Shown: positions 53,570 to 63,236, counted from the stretch's first letter. The stretch: 64,000 bases of DNA from Novosphingobium terrae (GCF_017163935.1 NZ_JABVZR010000002.1:930001-994000); one strand, 5' to 3'. The notes: generated by a model from the sequence alone, not told the origin. A program made the numbers and translations.

Positions 53570-54901
53570 TCAATCTACTTCAGAACTCTTCCTGAAAACC
53601 GGCCTGGAATTTCGCTTGAGCAGCGCCAGAGACGGCGTCAAAAAGAAAAGAATTTCAACAGTATCTGGCTGCCAAATTCCCAACGCGACACTCTCCGTCA
53701 AAATACGAGAGACATAATACACGAAGATCGCAACCCCCAAAGCCTCAATTTCATCTCCCGTTGCCAAGGCCCGAACGACGCGCTTTCCAATGAGTGTCGC
53801 CATTGTCGTAGCGACCACAAAGAGCCCGACCATTCCCCCCTCAACGCGAATTTCACGCATAGTGTTATGGAAGTTAATCCCCGACTTGCCGGGAATATCA
53901 TACATTTCCCACAGTCCTTCAGCTGTCGGATTGCCAACAGTCCAGAATGCGTCATAACCTATGCCAAAAATCGGATTGTCCTTGATAATCTTGTCGGCCG
54001 TCGCCCAGAAATAGAGACGGCCACTGAGCGCAGGAGTTTTATGAAAGGTCTGCAAAATGAGACCCGTTACACTGTCCTGTATTTCCTTCCCAAAAAAAAG
54101 GAAGATAATTGCCATACTCACAAAGACAAAAAACATTAAAAATTGAACGGAACGCCCAGACCTCCCTGCTATCAGGACAATAAAAAATACTGCCGTGGCA
54201 AATCCCAGCGCAATTATTGATCCGCTAGCCCGCGCAATAACAACAGCGTATGCACTCACCAGATAGAGGCCCGCGAAGCTTGCAAACGCCAACAAGCGTA
54301 TATTAATTGACTGCTTCCGATCCCACCCCCAAATGAGCAAGCAAAGAGCAGTAATTCCGGTCAGCGCCGAGGTGTGGCCGAATATATTTTTCCCACCCCC
54401 GAGTCCGGCAAATGCCGTCTCACCCTGAGCCTCCCAAAAGACACGACCGCCAAAAATAAGGGAAAAAATTGTGTATGTGGCATAGGCTAACGCCAATCCC
54501 GTCACTGCTGCTCGACGATCTGGAGCAGCAACGATTGAAATCACCAGAACAAACGTACAAAACAGTTCAGCATCAGAGTACAAGGTTTTCCAAGGATATA
54601 TCGACCACGTTGAAGACAGGAGATAATATAACGGAAGAGCGAAAATCAGCGCATTGCGTCGGAGAGCTGTAACACTCTTGCCAATATGTGCAATCACCCA
54701 AGAACTAGAGACCAAAAGAAAACCAACAATCCAAAGTCGGCTACCCATCGAGGCAAATAAGAGTTGAACCTGACATAGGTAGATCAAAAAAAACGACTGC
54801 CAAGCCTGCGACACATTAAATCGAGCAGCAGGCTCAGGCAACCTGGAGGTGTAATCACCCACCTCACTTACCGTTGAATAATGCTGATTATCCACGCTCA
54901 A
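53570..54901 (-). CDS. O-antigen ligase/Wzy-like polysaccharide polymerase
   Basis: A 443-residue membrane protein with about 11-12 helices. The Wzy_C region is clear: LSGRLYFWATADKIIKDNPI, FGIGYDAFW and the following periplasmic loop GKSGINFHNTMREIRVEGG with the His and Arg typical of the family. It joins lipid-linked repeat units to a polymer in the periplasm. Translation probably begins with TTG at 54901, which overlaps the TGA of the glycosyltransferase upstream and has GAAGG six bases before it; GTG 54895 is the alternative. Confidence 0.85.
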   Translation of the reverse strand: MSVDNQHYSTVSEVGDYTSRLPEPAARFNVSQAWQSFFLIYLCQVQLLFASMGSRLWIVGFLLVSSSWVIAHIGKSVTALRRNALIFALPLYYLLSSTWSIYPWKTLYSDAELFCTFVLVISIVAAPDRRAAVTGLALAYATYTIFSLIFGGRVFWEAQGETAFAGLGGGKNIFGHTSALTGITALCLLIWGWDRKQSINIRLLAFASFAGLYLVSAYAVVIARASGSIIALGFATAVFFIVLIAGRSGRSVQFLMFFVFVSMAIIFLFFGKEIQDSVTGLILQTFHKTPALSGRLYFWATADKIIKDNPIFGIGYDAFWTVGNPTAEGLWEMYDIPGKSGINFHNTMREIRVEGGMVGLFVVATTMATLIGKRVVRALATGDEIEALGVAIFVYYVSRILTESVALGIWQPDTVEILFFLTPSLALLKRNSRPVFRKSSEVD

Positions 54902-55977
54902 TTCGCACCTTCAACGTTAAGCATTTCATCGCAGATTGACGCAACATAATTGTCGAGACTGCAATGAGCAACGATCCATTCGCGGTTGGCCCTCCCCCAA
55001 GCGGAAAGAACAATCGCGTCACTGTCGTTGACCGCTTCGATTGCGCGCACCATCCCATCTGCATCGCCGGGCGGGACACGTAAACGCGGATCGATTTGCA
55101 TCATATATTCAGCTATTCCGACTGTTTCAGTCGCAATCACCGGGCAGCCACAAGCCATAGCCTCGATCGCTCCGGTCACCCCGGCAGCATAATCGACTTC
55201 ATTTAACGGAACGATTACAGCTTTCGCGCTGCCATAATAATTTCTGAGCGCATCATAGCTAACGCGCGGCATTGCCACAACGTTAGGCAATTGCCCCCTA
55301 GCATCGTTCGCGCTAGTTATGCCTGTTCCAAAAAACCCATGCCCAAAAATGCGCATGACGTGATTTGGCAAGCTAAAGAATGCCTCTTTCACGACATCAT
55401 AGTCACGATTTTCTGCGCCGCATGCAACAAAATCGACGTCATCTAACCGCACGACAAGCTCAGGATTGAAAAAACGGTCATCAACCCAATTATAAAGTGC
55501 TCGAACACGTTCGTGCGGAAAGCCCGACAGAGCCACCATCAAGCTGGCCTGCGCCTCCGAAACAGTTATGACCCGATGAAAAACGCCGGCCCCTATCAGG
55601 CGAAAGATCTTTGCGCGCCGCCGCGTTATACGGTGCGCAAGGCAAACGAGGCGGCCTTTCCAACCGCGCAACCGGAGCAGCAGCGCCAGCGGCAGGCCGA
55701 CGTCTTCACCTGTAACGTAAATCGCTTCATATCGGTGAGCAATGAGCGCTGCGTGAACAGCGGCTCCTAGATTTGGACGGCCTGCAAATAGCCAGTTGAA
55801 CCACGCTCCATGGATTTGGGCACCCGTGGTGAAAGAGATGCAATCTCCCTCTGTAGCCCGGGCTATTTCCACAAACTCAATGCGTGGCTCGTCCTTTCCG
55901 ATCGTGCCAGCCATATAGCCGCTGAAATCGCCGCGCCCGACCACGACTGCACATTTGATCTGTCTTTTCGTCGTCAT
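54898..55977 (-). CDS. Family 4-type glycosyltransferase
   Basis: A 359-residue GT-B-fold retaining transferase. The C-terminal domain is marked by VSYDALRNYYGSAKAVIVPLNE, GVTGAIEAMACGCPVIATETVGIAEYM (E-x7-E region) and PPGDADGM; the N-terminal acceptor domain has ITVSEAQASLMVALSGFPHERVRALYNWVDDRFF. It adds a sugar to the repeat unit on the cytoplasmic face. It forms an overlapping pair with the polymerase gene downstream. Confidence 0.88.
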   Translation of the reverse strand: MTTKRQIKCAVVVGRGDFSGYMAGTIGKDEPRIEFVEIARATEGDCISFTTGAQIHGAWFNWLFAGRPNLGAAVHAALIAHRYEAIYVTGEDVGLPLALLLRLRGWKGRLVCLAHRITRRRAKIFRLIGAGVFHRVITVSEAQASLMVALSGFPHERVRALYNWVDDRFFNPELVVRLDDVDFVACGAENRDYDVVKEAFFSLPNHVMRIFGHGFFGTGITSANDARGQLPNVVAMPRVSYDALRNYYGSAKAVIVPLNEVDYAAGVTGAIEAMACGCPVIATETVGIAEYMMQIDPRLRVPPGDADGMVRAIEAVNDSDAIVLSAWGRANREWIVAHCSLDNYVASICDEMLNVEGAN

Positions 55978-56274
55978 AGATCACACGTAGCCATTGGCAT
56001 CAGAACCTTTGATCGATCCGCTAACCACGGGGATAACTTGCACTATCGGAAGTCATCGGAGCTTCAGCTGCGAGGCGCCGCCAACAGCGGGATGATAGAG
56101 CACCATTTTCCGCATTGCAACGTAAACACGGGCGTACCAAGTGCCGAGATGGCACAGGGTCCGCCCGGAGATTGTGAAAAAAATCCCGTGGCAGGCGCAA
56201 AATGATGCTAACTACCCTCGAATTTGACGCAATGCACAAATGTGCTGAGCAACTGCAGCACAGGAGGAGCAACG

Positions 56275-56442
56275 ATGCCAGCCAACTCCGTTCATAACGA
56301 AGTTTATGCTTCGACTGCAAAAAATGCACGGCTTGCTGGGGCGCCTTTCCTTCGCCGCGCGAGCGGCAGAAGTGGTGGCCTCCTCACCTCTGACAACAAT
56401 GCGCAACAGGGAATTTGCGCGCAGGGTATGGTAAATTGGTGA
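56275..56442 (+). CDS. Possible 55-residue leader peptide
   Basis: A small gene with a perfect ribosome site (AGGAGG at 56262-56267, seven bases before the ATG). The product (MPANSVHNEVYASTAKNARL and on) is basic and shows no family, membrane helix or signal peptide. Its TGA lies two bases before the ATG of the large glycosyltransferase, which itself has a poor ribosome site. So it may act by translational coupling more than through its product. Confidence 0.4.
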   Translation: MPANSVHNEVYASTAKNARLAGAPFLRRASGRSGGLLTSDNNAQQGICAQGMVNW

Positions 56443-56444
56443 CT

Positions 56445-58673
56445 ATGGAAACTGCCCTCCCTCCTCGCGTATCGATAGTTATCGCTAACTATAACGGCGA
56501 GCGGTATCTTGCTGCAGCAGTTAAATCGGCGCTGCAACAGTCGATATCGGACATAGAAATCCTGATTGCCGACGACCTTTCAAACGACGGCAGTCCAGCC
56601 ATCGCTTTGGCATTGGCGGCCAATGATCCACGCGTTCACTTCATCGCATCAACCCGCAACAGTGGCCCTGCAGGAGCACGAAACCGTGCAATCGCCCAGG
56701 CCCGAGGCGATTGGATTGCCATTTTTGACAATGACGATTTGATGCACCCCCTGCGGATCGAGACCCTGATTGAAGCCGCAGATCGGTATTGCGCGGATAT
56801 TGTAAGCGACGACCTGCTGGTGTTTGACAATCAGCTTGGATCTGAAGCCAAACGCTTTTTAGAACATCCTGAGGCCGATGGCCCGTTCGAACTCACACCA
56901 CTTCGCTATTTTTCTCAAACTGTAATGTACGGGAAAAAGCCAAATCTGGGCTTTCTCAAACCGATCATTCGCCACAGCGCACTAAAAGCCGCCCGCCTTC
57001 GCTATGACGAGCGATTGCGTATCGCCGAGGATGACGACTTGATCATTCGCGCACTGGCTGCCGGGTTGCGGTACTGGGTTATTCCAACACTTACTTATTT
57101 TTATCGTAAGCATGCCCAATCGATATCACATCGAACTTCTATTGCCGATTTGGAGGCCATGGTAGCAGCTTCGAGCCGAATTGACCGACTATTCCCGAGC
57201 GCAGATGCCGCTACCCGGCGAGCGATTGCGCAACGCAGCGCCGCCACTCAAGATGCCGCAGCCTTCGAGCATTTTCTCGATGCGGCGAGGAAGCGTGATG
57301 CGCTGACCGCGGTTCGTGTTCTATGGACTCGCAAATCAGCAGCACAACTTCTGCGCTTGCCACTTGCGGCAAGGTTCAGGCGCCTCAAACCTCGCCCTCA
57401 ACTGTCAACCAAGCAATTTGGACGACATGTACTGATAGTCAGCCGGCAGCGCATTGTAGGAAGAACCAACGGAAGTTCAACCTATCTTCTTGATATTGCT
57501 AGTGCAATCCGTGAAGCTGGAATGTTACCCCACCTATTGCAACCTTCCCCCTCGATCACGGGTCGACGCCCGATATTACGACTTGGCAATGATCTCTCCA
57601 TCTTCGAGACTCACCGAATACGCGGTGTCTGGAAGTGGGGTTCATTTGTCGTGTCGCGTGACTTTCGTGTTTGGAAAGATGCCTCACAAGCTATTATTGC
57701 GCGCATCGCCAAACGGTTTGGCATCCGACTGTCACTTCCGGACACCCCCTATCCTCACACGATAACTGTCCCCTGGAATGACGACGATAGATTGTTCGTT
57801 GCACAGCAAGGCCGTCAACACGCCGATGCCATTCTAATCGACTATGTCTTCCAAGCCGAAGCAATTCCTATGCTGATGCGGCCCGAAGCACAGAGTGCGA
57901 TCGTCATGCATGATCTGTTCGTCCAGCGCGCCAACAGCTTTGGTAGCGCTGCAAATCGCGATTCCGTCGATATTATCGATGAAAATCAGGAAGCCAGGCT
58001 TATGAGCCGAGCCGACGCGGTGGTCGCGATCCAATCCCAGGAGGCCGAGTGGGTTGCAAGGCACGTGCCGACAGTCAGTGTTTTTACCGCTCCGATGGCT
58101 GCTCATCCAGTACCCGTTGCGCAGCCTGGTGACGATCGCACGGTTTTGTTTGTAGGAAGCAACACTTCACCGAACGTGATTGCAATCGAATGGATCCTCG
58201 AATCGCTCTGGGAACGTGTACGCTCAGCCATTCCGGATGCTCAGTTGATTATCGCCGGCTCAGTCTCCGCGGCATTCTCAAGCGTGACGACACCGGGAAT
58301 CAAGTTCTGCGGCGTGGTCCCTGATCTGGAACCTCTCTATCGTCAGGCCGGGGTTGTGATTTCACCTCTGACTGTCGGTTCGGGACTGAAGATCAAGCTA
58401 ATCGACGCAATCGCACGGGGTAAGGCAATAGTCGCCACGTCCGTGACACTTCAGGGCGTGGAAGCCGAGATTGGTTCGTCGGTGATTTGTACAAATGACG
58501 ATGCCACCTTTGCCAACGCCATCATAACCTTGCTAAAAGATCCAGCGGAACGTTTAAAGCGTGCCGAATTGGCACTTGAGGTAGCAAGAACTGACTTTTC
58601 ACCTCAACGCTGTTATGGTGCGGTAACCGACTGGCTCGCGGGCTCACCCAAACTCAATGAGCCGCTTTCGTAG
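56445..58673 (+). CDS. Two-domain glycosyltransferase (GT2 plus GT4 fusion)
   Basis: A 742-residue protein. The N-domain (about 6-240) is a GT2: VSIVIANYNGERYLAAAVKS, ADDLSNDGS, FDNDDLMHPLR (DxD type) and EDDDLIIRAL. After a helical linker (about 255-330) a GT4 begins at GRHVLIVSRQRI, with FVGSNTSPNVIAIEW, a VISPLTVGSGLKIKLIDAIARGKAI donor-binding part and an end typical of the family. Two sugars can thus be added by one chain, or one domain may be regulatory. I start at 56445; an upstream in-frame ATG at 56415 has no ribosome site. Confidence 0.88.
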   Translation: METALPPRVSIVIANYNGERYLAAAVKSALQQSISDIEILIADDLSNDGSPAIALALAANDPRVHFIASTRNSGPAGARNRAIAQARGDWIAIFDNDDLMHPLRIETLIEAADRYCADIVSDDLLVFDNQLGSEAKRFLEHPEADGPFELTPLRYFSQTVMYGKKPNLGFLKPIIRHSALKAARLRYDERLRIAEDDDLIIRALAAGLRYWVIPTLTYFYRKHAQSISHRTSIADLEAMVAASSRIDRLFPSADAATRRAIAQRSAATQDAAAFEHFLDAARKRDALTAVRVLWTRKSAAQLLRLPLAARFRRLKPRPQLSTKQFGRHVLIVSRQRIVGRTNGSSTYLLDIASAIREAGMLPHLLQPSPSITGRRPILRLGNDLSIFETHRIRGVWKWGSFVVSRDFRVWKDASQAIIARIAKRFGIRLSLPDTPYPHTITVPWNDDDRLFVAQQGRQHADAILIDYVFQAEAIPMLMRPEAQSAIVMHDLFVQRANSFGSAANRDSVDIIDENQEARLMSRADAVVAIQSQEAEWVARHVPTVSVFTAPMAAHPVPVAQPGDDRTVLFVGSNTSPNVIAIEWILESLWERVRSAIPDAQLIIAGSVSAAFSSVTTPGIKFCGVVPDLEPLYRQAGVVISPLTVGSGLKIKLIDAIARGKAIVATSVTLQGVEAEIGSSVICTNDDATFANAIITLLKDPAERLKRAELALEVARTDFSPQRCYGAVTDWLAGSPKLNEPLS

Positions 58674-58737
58674 TTAACGGCTTCATGCTAATCTGCCGGG
58701 CGGCAGCTATTGGCGATTTGGATGATTGGAAACGAAG

Positions 58738-60162
58738 ATGGCCAAAGACGTCATTGTATTAGAATTCAATGAATTGACCCCTTCTGTGGTCGATCGCCTC
58801 ATCGCATTGGGCAAGCTGCCCAATTTTGCCAAGCTTCGCAGTCAGTCGATTGTAGCTATAACCGATGCAGAGGAAGCGCCACCTGCGCTGGAGCCCTGGA
58901 TTCAGTGGGTGACCGTTCACACAGGCCTTTCCTATGCAGAGCATAAGGTGTTTGATCTTGGCGACGGCCCCAGGCTGAAAGAGCCTCGAATTTGGGACAT
59001 GGTGTCGGACGCTGGTCGGAAGGCTTGGATTTGCGGCAGCATGAATGCAGCGGTCCAAGGCGGCTCGTTCAATGGCATGGTCCTTCCGGATCCGTGGGCC
59101 ACCGACATCAAGCCGCAACCGGCAGGGCTCTTCGATCCCTATCTCGATGTGGTACGCACTTATGTGCAGGAATACACAACGAACCGCCCAGGCGTCAGCA
59201 AAAGCAAGATGCTTCGCTTCATGCGCTTCATGGCAGGAAACGGCTTGTCCTCTCGCACGATGCTTGAGACGATACGCCAGCTTGTTGGCGAACTGAGCAA
59301 GCCGATCCATTGGCGCCGCGCAACAATCCTCGATCGTTTGCAGTGGGATATCTTTCGCAGATTCTATCGCACCGAACGCCCTGCACTATCGACATTTTTT
59401 CTGAACAGCACCGCGCATTTTCAACATTATTTCTGGCGCAATTTCGAGCCTCAGGCGTTTTCTGTCAATTCGGATGCTGAGACGCAGAAAAAATATGCAG
59501 AGGCGATCCCTTACGGCTACCAGAAGATGGATGAGATCATCGGCGAAGCCAGGGCACTTGCAGGGCCTGAGACGAGCATTGTGCTTTGCACAGCATTGAG
59601 CCAACAGCCGATGCTTGACCATGAAGATATTGGCGGCAAGCAGATCTTCAAAATGCACAACCAGGATAAGCTCTTCGCTTTTGCCGGGGTCCCCGAAGGC
59701 TATACCTATGCCCCTGTCATGGCAGAGCAATTTCATCTCATCTACGACACTGAAGCGGAAGCACAAAAAGCAGTCGAGAGACTTCGTGGCGTCAAGCTGC
59801 CCGACGGCACGTCGGTGATGATGGCTCGTTGCGAGGGCTCCAGGGTGTTTTCGGGCTGCGATCTCGTGACCCATCCCGCGGCAAGCGCGAAGATCACATC
59901 CACTGCGTCAAATGAAACGCCTGCGTTTGACGCAATGTTTTATCCGGTAGAGGCCGTCAGAAGCGGTATGCATCATGCCGATGGAATGCTTTGGATTTGC
60001 ACTCCTGAGCATATGCATACCGTCGTAGAGAGGCGCGTGTCACTGCGGGAAATCGCACCAACCCTGCTTACGCTCGCAGATATTCCCGTAGGCAACAGTT
60101 TCGCCCTCCCGCCTATGCCTGAGCTCGAATGGGTCAATCCTGCCATCTCCCAAGCAGCCTGA
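58738..60162 (+). CDS. Alkaline-phosphatase-superfamily protein of the EPS locus
   Basis: A 474-residue protein that looks like the type I phosphodiesterase/nucleotide pyrophosphatase fold (VIVLEFNELTPSVVDRLIAL at the start, LEPWIQWVTVHTGLSYAEHKV with the nucleophile Thr, DMVSDAGRKAWICGS, and REIAPTLLTLADIPVG at the end). The first metal aspartate of the family is Asn (FNEL) and the usual SDHG metal motif is CTALSQQPML here, so it may have lost or changed its metal centre. No signal peptide. A role in adding or removing phosphate groups of the polymer is possible. The ATG at 58738 has GGAAACG upstream. Confidence 0.7.
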   Translation: MAKDVIVLEFNELTPSVVDRLIALGKLPNFAKLRSQSIVAITDAEEAPPALEPWIQWVTVHTGLSYAEHKVFDLGDGPRLKEPRIWDMVSDAGRKAWICGSMNAAVQGGSFNGMVLPDPWATDIKPQPAGLFDPYLDVVRTYVQEYTTNRPGVSKSKMLRFMRFMAGNGLSSRTMLETIRQLVGELSKPIHWRRATILDRLQWDIFRRFYRTERPALSTFFLNSTAHFQHYFWRNFEPQAFSVNSDAETQKKYAEAIPYGYQKMDEIIGEARALAGPETSIVLCTALSQQPMLDHEDIGGKQIFKMHNQDKLFAFAGVPEGYTYAPVMAEQFHLIYDTEAEAQKAVERLRGVKLPDGTSVMMARCEGSRVFSGCDLVTHPAASAKITSTASNETPAFDAMFYPVEAVRSGMHHADGMLWICTPEHMHTVVERRVSLREIAPTLLTLADIPVGNSFALPPMPELEWVNPAISQAA

Positions 60163-60215
60163 AATCCGGTTTTTTCGGAAGGATTGTCAGTATTTTCTGC
60201 CGCCTAGAGATAAAC

Positions 60216-60259
60216 CCGAAGGCATCCGGATGAGCCAAACCATCCCGGATCGCCTTCGG
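60216..60259 (+). terminator. Terminator-like hairpin after the phosphatase-fold gene
   Basis: CCGAAGGC-ATCCGG (60216-60229) pairs with CCGGAT-C-GCCTTCGG (60245-60259) with one bulged base and a 15-base loop. It is 54 bases after the stop. There is no long T run. Confidence 0.5.
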
Positions 60260-60369
60260 CTCTTGGAAAGAGAGCGAGTGTTTTACGAAACTAGCAAGTA
60301 ATTGTTATAATGTGAAATCTCTCGCCAACTGTCTTCAGCTAGCTCAGGGCATGAAACGGGGTAATTCGA

Positions 60370-61188
60370 TTGTCAGCTGAACAGCCTTTCACGCCGGAAA
60401 GCCACTTGCCAATCAACTGGCGCCTAGCTGCGAACGGGGTTTCGCCTGGCGATGAAATGCAAGCAATCTTCGGCCAGTTCTCATCGAAGGGAGCAATGTC
60501 ATCGGCAGTTGAACAAGAGGTCGAGATCCCAACCGCGCAAATTGCAGAAAAATTCCAAATTCTTGCAAGTTCACTACAGGTTCGCCGCCCCTCCCCCCGG
60601 CCATGGAAAATTGCATTAGCAACGGCTATTCTCACGGCCGCCATGCTTATTTCAGCAATATTCTGGTATAAGCATCAGGAAAACAATATAAAACCTCTAG
60701 GAACGCCCCTTGTACATGTTAACAACAATCACAAAATCAGTCATATGTGTCAAACCAATGGTGCCTTAGACGTCAGTTGCACTGCAATTAAAAGCCCGGG
60801 CGGCAACCAGGGTCAACACTCTACAAAAAATGAACTCCCTTTCCCAGATTCTCTATCATCACCTCTTGATATGAGGAAGAGAGCGACAACGCCGCTATCC
60901 CTGGACATCAATGATAATCTGGCCTCCGGCTCGAAATGCGCTGGCGCAACCAATAGGAACTCTTTCCATTGCAAATCCAATGCAATTCTGGTCGCTGATC
61001 ATGAATTAAGCGATGCTTACGCAACAGCAATTCACGAGAACGTATCAAGAGAGGTTCTTGCTAGTTACTCTCAGCGCTGGTCGGATCTGCGCGAGCATGC
61101 AAGCGAAGATCCTGCGGGCACGATTGAGGCCTACAAAACTATGGCAGCCGAACTCAGAGCACGCACGACGCCAATAGGTCAACATTGA
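60370..61188 (+). CDS. Single-pass membrane protein with LprI-like C-terminal domain
   Basis: A 272-residue protein in bitopic layout: a cytoplasmic part (1-78), one membrane helix (IALATAILTAAMLISAIFWY, about 80-99) and a periplasmic rest. The end (SFHCKSNAILVADHELSDAY and ATAIHENVSREVLASYSQRW, then AYKTMAAELRARTT) resembles the LprI/DUF1311 helical domain of lysozyme inhibitors with its paired cysteines. The start is probably TTG 60370, eight bases after GGGG. It is followed one base later by the phosphatase gene, so the two are an operon. Confidence 0.55.
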   Translation: MSAEQPFTPESHLPINWRLAANGVSPGDEMQAIFGQFSSKGAMSSAVEQEVEIPTAQIAEKFQILASSLQVRRPSPRPWKIALATAILTAAMLISAIFWYKHQENNIKPLGTPLVHVNNNHKISHMCQTNGALDVSCTAIKSPGGNQGQHSTKNELPFPDSLSSPLDMRKRATTPLSLDINDNLASGSKCAGATNRNSFHCKSNAILVADHELSDAYATAIHENVSREVLASYSQRWSDLREHASEDPAGTIEAYKTMAAELRARTTPIGQH

Positions 61189-61189
61189 G

Positions 61190-61978
61190 ATGAACATTCA
61201 ATCAAATTCGCACAGCCTTGATTTTTCAGAAATCGACAAGCCAATTCCGCGCGATGCGAATACCGACGGTCGCTTAATCTATGCGATAGGTGATATACAT
61301 GGATGCTACAGCCAGTTAAAATCTCTCCTGAAGATTGTTACTAACGATGCCACGCAGCGCGCCAATGGCAGGACCCCTCTTTTAATATTCTGCGGTGATT
61401 ATATTGATCGAGGCCCCCACTCATCTCAAGTGATCGACTCGCTTTGCTGGTTGAAGCGCCACCGCCCCTTTGATCTGCACTTCCTAAAGGGAAACCATGA
61501 GGCGATCCTGCTGCGTTACCTATACAATCCAAGCGATTCCTTATCCTGGATCCGCTTTGGAGGTCGAGAAACCCTGTCTTCTTATGGCGTTCGCCCCCCG
61601 GACGTGAACGCCCCGCTTATTGACCACGTCAGAGCGCGAGACGATTTGATGACACAGCTTCCCGTCTCTCACCTGCTATTTCTTGAAAACCTCGAGCTAT
61701 CTGTAACGATTGGTGACTATACATTTGTGCATGCTGGCATCAAACCGGGGGTCCCGCTTGATAAGCAAGTCGAATCTGACGTTCTCTGGATCAGAGAGGA
61801 ATTTCTTAATTATAATAGCCAACACGAAAAAATAATTGTTCATGGACATACTTGGTTTGACGAATATCCAGTCATTGAGCCGAATCGGATCGGTATTGAC
61901 ACAGGCACTTATGAAACAGGTGTACTTTCAGCTCTCCGCCTTGAAGACGGAGAGATTGAGGTATTGCATGCACGTTGA
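61190..61978 (+). CDS. PPP-type metallophosphoesterase (serine/threonine phosphatase-like)
   Basis: A 262-residue protein with every PPP motif: YAIGDIHGCYSQL, FCGDYIDRGPHS, LKGNHEAILLRYL, TFVHAGIKPG and IIVHGHTWF, which bind two metal ions. Relatives include lambda phosphatase and PrpA/PrpB-type protein phosphatases. It follows the LprI-like membrane protein by one base. Placed in an EPS locus with a tyrosine kinase-type copolymerase it may reverse phosphorylation or act on a nucleotide, but PPP enzymes usually prefer Ser/Thr. Confidence 0.85.
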   Translation: MNIQSNSHSLDFSEIDKPIPRDANTDGRLIYAIGDIHGCYSQLKSLLKIVTNDATQRANGRTPLLIFCGDYIDRGPHSSQVIDSLCWLKRHRPFDLHFLKGNHEAILLRYLYNPSDSLSWIRFGGRETLSSYGVRPPDVNAPLIDHVRARDDLMTQLPVSHLLFLENLELSVTIGDYTFVHAGIKPGVPLDKQVESDVLWIREEFLNYNSQHEKIIVHGHTWFDEYPVIEPNRIGIDTGTYETGVLSALRLEDGEIEVLHAR

Positions 61979-62329
61979 GGAAAATGGAAATTCAATTGTT
62001 AAATCTCATAAAAATCTCGGATTTTCCATTTCAATTGCACCTTTAGCGGCAGTCGCATAATCCTCTTCGAAGGAATTAAGGATCGCAAATATGTTCCAAC
62101 GAATAAAGTGCCTGCTGGGATTTCACCTTTCACCACATCCATATTATCGTTGGAAACAGGATGGGCTAGAAGTCGGAAGCTGCCTGGCATGTCGAAAATT
62201 GGTGGGCCGGATGGGGCGAGGTGAACGTTGGCGGCGGCTGTAAATGTTGCGGACACCTCATTCGGCTTCAAGGCAGCACCTCGTTTTCTGGCGATTGCCT
62301 CCCTTTATTGAATTGGTTATGCTCAGGTG
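61979..62329. other. Intergenic region, no gene seen
   Basis: About 350 bases. A minus-strand frame (61999-62271) contains PSGPPIFDMPGSFRLLAHPV, which looks more like a read-through of a conserved non-coding or transposon end than a gene; no ribosome site. Confidence 0.35.
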
Positions 62330-62731
62330 ATGCACAAAAAGTTTGATCAGAAGGCCTGGTTGATGGCTCTAGGAGCCCTCCTAACCGTGGCGTCGGCTGG
62401 TTCAGCTCTCGCAGATGGCTGCCGCGACAATCGCGGTCGGCTTATTTACTGCCCTGATTCGAACACCGAAAATGAGCCTTGCATTGACAAACGAGGTTTC
62501 GAAGTTTCCTGCGGCTTGCCCGGGGCCAATCGCAAAAACTCGATGCCCCACAAAGTTGAGCGCACCTCTACTTTAGAACGAATGTCAACGAATGTTACGA
62601 AACGCAACGTAGTAGCAAGCGTTCGCACGCCGATCGAACCTGAAGCACTTCAAAGCACTGCCAAACGCAGAGCATCGGCTAAGAACAAGAACTCAAAATC
62701 TGCGGAAACCAATAAATTATCTTCCCAGTAA
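62330..62731 (+). CDS. Small secreted cysteine-containing protein
   Basis: A 133-residue protein with a signal peptide (MHKKFDQKAWLMALGALLTV, cleavage after SALA). The mature start has two short repeats: DGCRDNRGRLIYCPDS and EPCIDKRGFEVSCGLP, each C-x-D-x-R-G-x4-C, followed by a basic, Ser/Thr/Lys-rich tail. I recognise no family; small periplasmic proteins with this cysteine pattern are common in sphingomonads. Confidence 0.6.
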   Translation: MHKKFDQKAWLMALGALLTVASAGSALADGCRDNRGRLIYCPDSNTENEPCIDKRGFEVSCGLPGANRKNSMPHKVERTSTLERMSTNVTKRNVVASVRTPIEPEALQSTAKRRASAKNKNSKSAETNKLSSQ

Positions 62732-63236
62732 ATGCCAGATCAGGCGTTTTATAAAACGAAGGTAAAGGCCACCCCTTCCGCCTCTAAATATCAAACAGCG
62801 CTTCAAAGAAACTTTATAAACTTAGCCTTATATTTTTCTCTTAAATCATATCAAGCAAAGCGCTGTCGCTATACCAATCGCGCTCGACGATGCACCTCTC
62901 TCGATCACGCTTCACGTCCTCCAGATAGGCAAAGCAGAAGCGCCGGCCTTTAAGTCACTGAAACATCGGGCACACTAAGACCTGATCCGGCCGCAATGCA
63001 TAAATCCTCAAGCGTGACCTCAATCAAATCCCGACGCATGGTGACCAAAGCCCATGTGAAAATGGTCCTTATGTTCACTGCCCAAAGGCATGTTTTCAAA
63101 GTACCTTGCTGGCACAAAGGGCGGGAATCCGATCAAAAATAATTCCCGCCAAGGATGGCGAAATATGCTAGCCCCTTGTTAACTTTGATATAGGACGCGA
63201 GCCCGTTCGACCGCAGTGGTAGCTTGAGGAATAACA
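62732..63236. other. Intergenic region upstream of the flippase gene
   Basis: About 500 bases with no supported frame. The promoter of the flippase gene should be here; I see no convincing pair of hexamers. Confidence 0.4.

Noticed and set aside
61999..62271. 90-codon minus-strand frame
   Set aside because: No ribosome site; the proline-rich middle is not a known domain; could be transposon debris but I cannot show it.
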